11,910 nt of DNA from Physocladia obscura. Its lineage: Eukaryota; Chytridiomycota; Chytridiomycetes; Chytridiales; Chytriomycetaceae. The notes below the pieces were generated by a model. It did no database searches. It was not told where the DNA came from and saw only the letters and a program-made list of their open reading frames with translations. The stretch spans positions 1 through 11,910 of the forward strand of contig JADGJH010001108.1 of the NCBI GenBank assembly GCA_027596945.1, written 5' to 3'. Made by a program: the position numbers and the translations under genes. The stretch's first letter is position 1; the number at the start of each line of letters is the position of its first letter. This document shows positions 7,551 through 11,910 of the stretch, one piece after another.

Positions 7551-8348
7551 TTATTTTTCAAGTCCTTCATCCACGTCTGGATATCCAAGAATAGAAACAA
7601 GCGTGGCCGCAAGATGAAAATCATCTGCTGGGATGTTTCCAGTCTCCAACAAAAGTTTGACTACTTCATAATGTCCATTTGTCGCTGCAAGCTGCAAAAC
7701 GCGCGTATTTTCAGGATTCACACCTTGTTCTGTGAGTAACCATTTTGCAATATCATAGTGTCCGTGTTCTGCAGAAATTCTGAGCAACATGTTGTTGTTG
7801 AACGACGGATTCGTATTTGTATTAGAAACTAGCATTTTGAGGACGTTAAGGTTTCCTTGTTCGCATGAGACTTGAAATGCGTAGTAGTGATCCGTTGCTA
7901 CGTCCATCTGTGGCTTGTTGTAAAAATTTTTTTTGGAAAGTTTCACAGTTGTGCAAACCAATTTCGAGTCCAAAAGAACTGCTACAAGTTGTGTATATCC
8001 GCGATATACTGCTTGCTGCAAATAAAAACTATCAAAACACGCAGGATCAAAGCCTTTCGGGTTTTGAAGCAGCAATTGAAAGATACGAGACATTTTCTCG
8101 TCAGACCAGCATGCGGCTTTGGAAAAGTAGAGTGGGGAATTGGAGAGAATGTGAACAGCCGCAAAGTTTATTGGAAGATTACGTAGAACAGCTATCTTGG
8201 AGCAATTTTGGCGGTAACTAAGCAAGGCGAACGAGAAATCTGCCACGAAGCTGAATCTAGAACTTGTAAGTCGAAGCACAGTGAATGCTTCCTGCGGAAC
8301 ACAGTTTGCTGCTATTTGAGTCAACAACTCTGTGGGTAGATTATCCAT
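7551..8348 (-). CDS. F-box protein with ankyrin repeats
   Basis: The start is taken as the ATG at 8346-8348 (MDNLPTELLTQI), directly after a run of A on the coding strand. The frame stays open upstream, but that part is not protein-like. The 265-residue product opens with an F-box (residues 1-45; LPTELLTQIAANCVPQEA, then VLRLTSSRF). Ankyrin-type repeats follow, roughly at 108-130, 155-180, 186-212 and 215-240; the best are ISAEHGHYDIAKWLL and AATNGHYEVVKLLLE. By family knowledge, F-box proteins bind Skp1 in SCF ubiquitin ligases, while ankyrin repeats bind the substrate. Such F-box/ankyrin proteins occur in large lineage-specific families in chytrids. No intron is needed. An AATAAA on the coding strand (7533-7528) lies about 18 nt past the stop and may be the polyadenylation signal. 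The short C-terminus after the last repeat suggests a small family member. The target is unknown. Confidence 0.82.
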   Translation of the reverse strand: MDNLPTELLTQIAANCVPQEAFTVLRLTSSRFSFVADFSFALLSYRQNCSKIAVLRNLPINFAAVHILSNSPLYFSKAACWSDEKMSRIFQLLLQNPKGFDPACFDSFYLQQAVYRGYTQLVAVLLDSKLVCTTVKLSKKNFYNKPQMDVATDHYYAFQVSCEQGNLNVLKMLVSNTNTNPSFNNNMLLRISAEHGHYDIAKWLLTEQGVNPENTRVLQLAATNGHYEVVKLLLETGNIPADDFHLAATLVSILGYPDVDEGLEK

Positions 8349-8417
8349 TTTTTTTTTTTTTGACTTCAAACATGAAACCAGAAACCATAAATTAGAGTGA
8401 TTTCCCGCTGGGCAAAA

Positions 8418-8729
8418 ATGAATTTTTCCATAATTTTTCGATTCGTCAAATTTGTCCATTTGAGAACGGGAATTCGAATATCTGGAACGCCCTTTCTGCA
8501 AAATCGGCAAAAATGCCAGCAAAGCCCAGCAGATTGAAGACCAATTCTCAGAGGAGTACCTAAGGAGGGAAAGCCGCAGAAATTAAGCTGCAATTCTGAC
8601 CAAATACTGAAAAAAACTGAGGATAAGAATAAGACAAAGCGTGACACTGGAAAGTTTAAATTCAATTTTTGCCCTGGAGCTGATACTGAAGCAAATTTCA
8701 AATGTACATCTGGAACAAAAGAAGATTAA
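8418..8729 (+). pseudogene. Small plus-strand frame interrupted by one TGA
   Basis: An ATG at 8418-8420 after CAAAA opens 39 codons (MNFSIIFRFVKFVHLRTG, then SGTPFLQNRQKCQQSPAD) to a TGA at 8535-8537. The same frame then continues 63 codons without a break to a TAA at 8727-8729, including GVPKEGKPQKLSCNSD and KFKFNFCPGADTEANFKC. Both parts look protein-like, with a basic N-terminus and three cysteines in the second half. No good splice pair removes the TGA. It could be a one-stop pseudogene, a spliced gene I cannot resolve, or chance. A minus-strand frame overlaps it (8366-8701), so the coding strand is not certain. No family is recognised. Confidence 0.25.
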
Positions 8730-8776
8730 GAAGAAAAAGAACAGCTTTTCGCAGATCTTGTGGAGTCTGTAAGTTT

Positions 8777-9094
8777 TTACTTCACTTTTTTCTGACGCAA
8801 AAGAATAGAAAAAGGGCTCGAAGACAAAAACAGGAGGATATGGATTAATGCTAAGTTAGCGGGCACATTGTCCCTGATGTTACAATTGCCTGTTTGACAA
8901 GTAATATCAGTAAAATGGCAATGAATGTGAGGAAGCCCAGGAAATTTGCAAGAAGTGTTCATACACTTGCCGGGGGCCAAGTTGATCTGGAAAGCACTCT
9001 CAAACATGACGGCTGTACTGGTATCTCTTTCTGAACACCTTAGGATGGATGGGATTGAGGTTTGTGTGATGTTGCAGACATTTGGTTTTAATCT
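8777..9094 (-). CDS. Cysteine-rich exon or small ORF, unrecognised
   Basis: The minus-strand frame is open from about 9103 to a TAA at 8777-8779. An in-frame ATG is at 9005-9007, but the protein-like sequence reaches upstream of it to a good acceptor, GTTTTTCAG ending at 9095, so this may be the last exon of a spliced gene. It encodes seven cysteines spread evenly (NVCNITQ, LRCSERD, GKCMNTSCKF, HIHCHFTDITC, TGNCNIRD), which suggests an extracytosolic disulphide-bonded domain. It ends in a hydrophobic stretch (LALIHILLFLSSSPFSILL) and the basic tail RQKKVK; lysines at -3 and -4 fit the KKxx ER-retrieval form, though that is a weak match. No upstream exon or signal peptide could be fixed. Its direction would be divergent from the ubiquitin-eS31 gene. 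Function is unknown. Confidence 0.35.
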   Translation of the reverse strand, partial: RLKPNVCNITQTSIPSILRCSERDTSTAVMFESAFQINLAPGKCMNTSCKFPGLPHIHCHFTDITCQTGNCNIRDNVPANLALIHILLFLSSSPFSILLRQKKVK

Positions 9095-9097
9095 CTG

Positions 9098-10134
<1,037 letters not shown>

Positions 10135-10202
10135 ACACTCTTACACTTGTGTGTGAATTTAGAGTTTTTTTCTTTTTGTGTAATACGGAAAGTTTATTAA
10201 AG

Positions 10203-10208
10203 AATAAA
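10203..10208 (+). terminator. Polyadenylation signal AATAAA of the ubiquitin-eS31 gene
   Basis: A canonical AATAAA lies 68 nt after the stop codon on the same strand and is followed by an A/T-rich region. Its position suits the 3' end of this mRNA. Confidence 0.6.
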
Positions 10209-10367
10209 AAAGTCAATTGTACATTGAATATACAGAACACAAAAACCAGTCAGCACCACACTCCAGTGTCAATTTTTTGCTATCTTGCTGCCCCTGGTAA
10301 GTCCTGTATAGTCAGTCCCTTGATATGTCATGCTATCATTCTGACCAAATACATCCCTTTGCTCTTT

Positions 10368-10700
10368 GCTCTGCTGCTCCAATTTTTGCACTTTAAACCC
10401 ACCAATTAACTTGCTGAAACTCTTATTTTTACTCTGCTGTTTGATTTTTGCTCTGGGGCTCCAATTTTCATTCTTAAACTCACTCATTGACTCCTTAAAA
10501 CTCCAATTTTGGCTCTGCTGCGCTGTTTTTGCTCTGGTGCTCCAATTTTTACTCTTAAACCCACTGATTGGCTCTTTGCAATTCTTATTTCTGTTCTGCT
10601 GTTTCAATTTTTGCTATGAAGCTCTAATTTTTGCTCTTAAACCCATCAATTGACTCTTTGCAATTTGGATTTTGGCTCTGTTGCTCCAAATTTTGCTCTT
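10368..10700. repeat. Imperfect tandem repeat, about 82-bp unit, about four copies
   Basis: Units begin with GCTCTG or GCTATG followed by GCTCCAATTTTT-like sequence at 10368, 10450, 10531 and 10613 (spacings 82, 81, 82). Each contains a TCTTAAACCCA-like core and, near 61 bases into the unit, a second GGCTCTGCTG-like box. The last unit ends near 10700. Because the unit is close to 27 codons, both strands keep long open frames; the minus strand gives a recurring GFK-xKNW-RAK-QQSQN pattern. This looks like a minisatellite and not a gene. It lies between the eS31 3' UTR and the copia remnant. Confidence 0.85.
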
Positions 10701-10753
10701 CTGTCATAAACTTTTGTATGTGCTCTGCCTGGTGTTTGTGAGCAAATTACTAA

Positions 10754-10990
10754 TCTCCAATACAGCACCAGCAGGTAAAACACATGGATGTGAAAGTCCA
10801 TTTTCTTTGAGACCATCTTGAGAAAAATGATGTAAAGTTAATGTACTGTCCAACTGAAGATATGGTTGCAAACATTCTCACAAAGGCATTACCTGCAAAA
10901 ACACATCAAAAGTTCACTAGTCTTCTAGGTTTAAGATCCCTATCAACACTCAAAGGTGATAGAGAACCTGGAAGAGAATGGAATTTTTAA
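10754..10990 (+). pseudogene. Ty1/copia retrotransposon RNase H C-terminus, broken
   Basis: The frame reads SPIQHQQVKHMDVKVHF, then a TGA at 10808-10810, then DHLEKNDVKLMYCPTEDMV, NILTKALPAKTHQKF and LLGLRSLST, ending at TAA 10988-10990. The KHMDVKVHF...DHL...PTEDMVANILTKALP series is the conserved end of the copia Pol RNase H domain. In relatives an arginine codon is usual at the TGA position, so one C-to-T change explains the stop. The reverse transcriptase and most of RNase H are absent; before 10754 a TAA closes the frame and the 82-bp array begins about 50 bp further upstream. Confidence 0.85.
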
Positions 10991-11440
10991 TAGCAAACAA
11001 CTGTTTATGTTTGAGAAACAAAACAGGACTCAAAAATATGAGAAGAAAGGTAGAAGCTGTCATCATATTTATTGAACTTAGAATATATCATTATGATTAT
11101 TATCATATTCAAAAGGGAATAGATGAAGTGTTTGAGACTAAATAAAAAAGGAAAGTCTTTCCTGTTTATCCTTTTGAGGTTTTAGGGTTTGGTGGGTAAT
11201 AACCAGGCTCACACTGATCACATTCATACACACACACTAATTGAAATAATACATAAGATTATATATCAAGTTGTCTGAATAAAATTGGTACACAAGACGT
11301 TGTGCCCAAGAAGATTAGAATGAAATTAAACACCACAGTAAAACACAGCTTTATGCTGCTCATGCATGACTGACCACAGAGTCAGCAATTTCAAATCAAT
11401 CATTCATGACAAGTCAAATTCTCCTTTGCAGAACGCTTAA
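10991..11440. other. Non-coding stretch between the copia remnant and a possible LTR start
   Basis: No gene is seen. It is A/T rich, with a perfect 7-bp inverted repeat AGGAAAG-T-CTTTCCT (11149-11163), a short CA run near 11229 and several AATAAA-like strings. It may be the untranslated tail of the copia element. Confidence 0.4.
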
Positions 11441-11442
11441 TT

Positions 11443-11910
11443 TGCAGGGAGGTGTTGAAGTTCCGATGACTCTGTGGTGAGAGTTAAGGAATAAAACAAG
11501 TAATGCAAATAAAAAGTAATAAATAAATAAACGTTATTTTATTATTATTATTTTGGTCCAAATTAAATAAATAAAAATAAATAAATAGTTTTTATTAAAA
11601 AATTTGCTGAGTAAATTTTTCCAAAGGAGAAAAACAAACTGTTGCAAAAATGTACCGCAACGAGTTAAAACAGGCTGCGCAACATCAACGTGCCATCCAC
11701 AGGAGGCGGCGCTGATGCGCGCAGCACAGGGAATGCACCAAACATAAGCTCAGGTATTCATGGTGAGTTTTATCATTGTCTTTCTTAAATAAAACTCTAA
11801 TTAATTCAAAACAAAACAAAACAAAACAAAAACTGATTGAATTCTGCTATGGGCATCCTCATCTCTTCTTTATTATGTTTTATTCCCATTTGTATTCTTT
11901 ATTATTTTAC
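11443..11910 (+). mobile_element. Possible 3' LTR of the copia element, with preceding polypurine tract
   Basis: GCAGGGAGG (11444-11452) looks like a polypurine tract and is followed at once by TGTTGAAG, the usual start of copia-type LTRs. The strand agrees with the RNase H fragment. The interior is A/T rich (11510-11605), then has a GC-rich patch (about 11690-11735). No CA terminus or target duplication can be fixed inside the window, so the end is unknown and the LTR may run past 11910. Confidence 0.35.
11807..11832. repeat. (CAAAA)n microsatellite, five copies
   Basis: Five consecutive CAAAA units, the last with an extra C. Slippage product within the possible LTR. Confidence 0.85.

Noticed and set aside
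8366..8701. Minus-strand 111-codon frame upstream of the F-box gene
   Set aside because: It runs into the leader of the F-box gene, has no motif, and competes with a plus-strand frame that is more protein-like.
10269..10653. Long frames on both strands across the tandem repeat
   Set aside because: Both arise from the repeat unit being close to a multiple of three; leader context and homology are lacking, so no gene is called.

Overview
The window looks like nuclear DNA of a fungus, most likely an early-diverging, chytrid-like one; the phylum is an inference. The best evidence is the ubiquitin-eS31 fusion gene. Its ubiquitin carries Ser19, Asp24, Ala28 and Ser57, a fungal-type combination (animals usually have Pro19 and Glu24, plants usually Ala57). 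It also has short GT-AG introns. A small F-box/ankyrin gene and A-rich leaders before start codons fit this picture.

Left third (1-4800), a pile of mobile elements. Positions 1-1182 hold the 3' part of a protein-primed type B DNA polymerase gene, followed 29 bp later on the same strand by a retroviral-type DDE integrase gene (1212-2186). This pair is the signature of a Polinton/Maverick element. The last ~18 codons of the integrase frame are not integrase: from about 2131 the DNA is the antisense of a decayed reverse transcriptase. That reverse transcriptase (about 2131-3075, minus strand) and a Gag-like zinc-knuckle remnant (3642-4777, minus strand) belong to one degenerate retroelement, probably DIRS-like. 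A candidate solo LTR (3113-3584) sits exactly between them, so the region reads as nested insertions.

Middle (4800-9100), host-like genes. A weak minus-strand multi-exon candidate (5199-5823) lies divergent from a three-exon plus-strand gene (5960-7395) predicted to encode a 412-residue polytopic membrane protein with about seven hydrophobic helices and a Ser/Asn/Gln-rich tail. Convergent to it is an F-box/ankyrin gene (7551-8348, minus). Then come an interrupted small plus-strand frame (8418-8729) and a cysteine-rich minus-strand exon candidate (8777-9094).

Right (9100-11910). The ubiquitin-eS31 gene (9411-10134, three exons) is the most certain host gene. Its 3' UTR is followed by an imperfect ~82-bp tandem repeat (10368-10700), a broken Ty1/copia RNase H tail (10754-10990), and a polypurine tract plus TGTTG that may open an LTR at 11453 running to or beyond the window end.

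No CRISPR, tRNA or rRNA was recognised. The unusual parts are the nested transposon structure, the integrase/reverse-transcriptase chimera, the unrecognised seven-helix protein and the tandem array between the ribosomal gene and the copia fragment.
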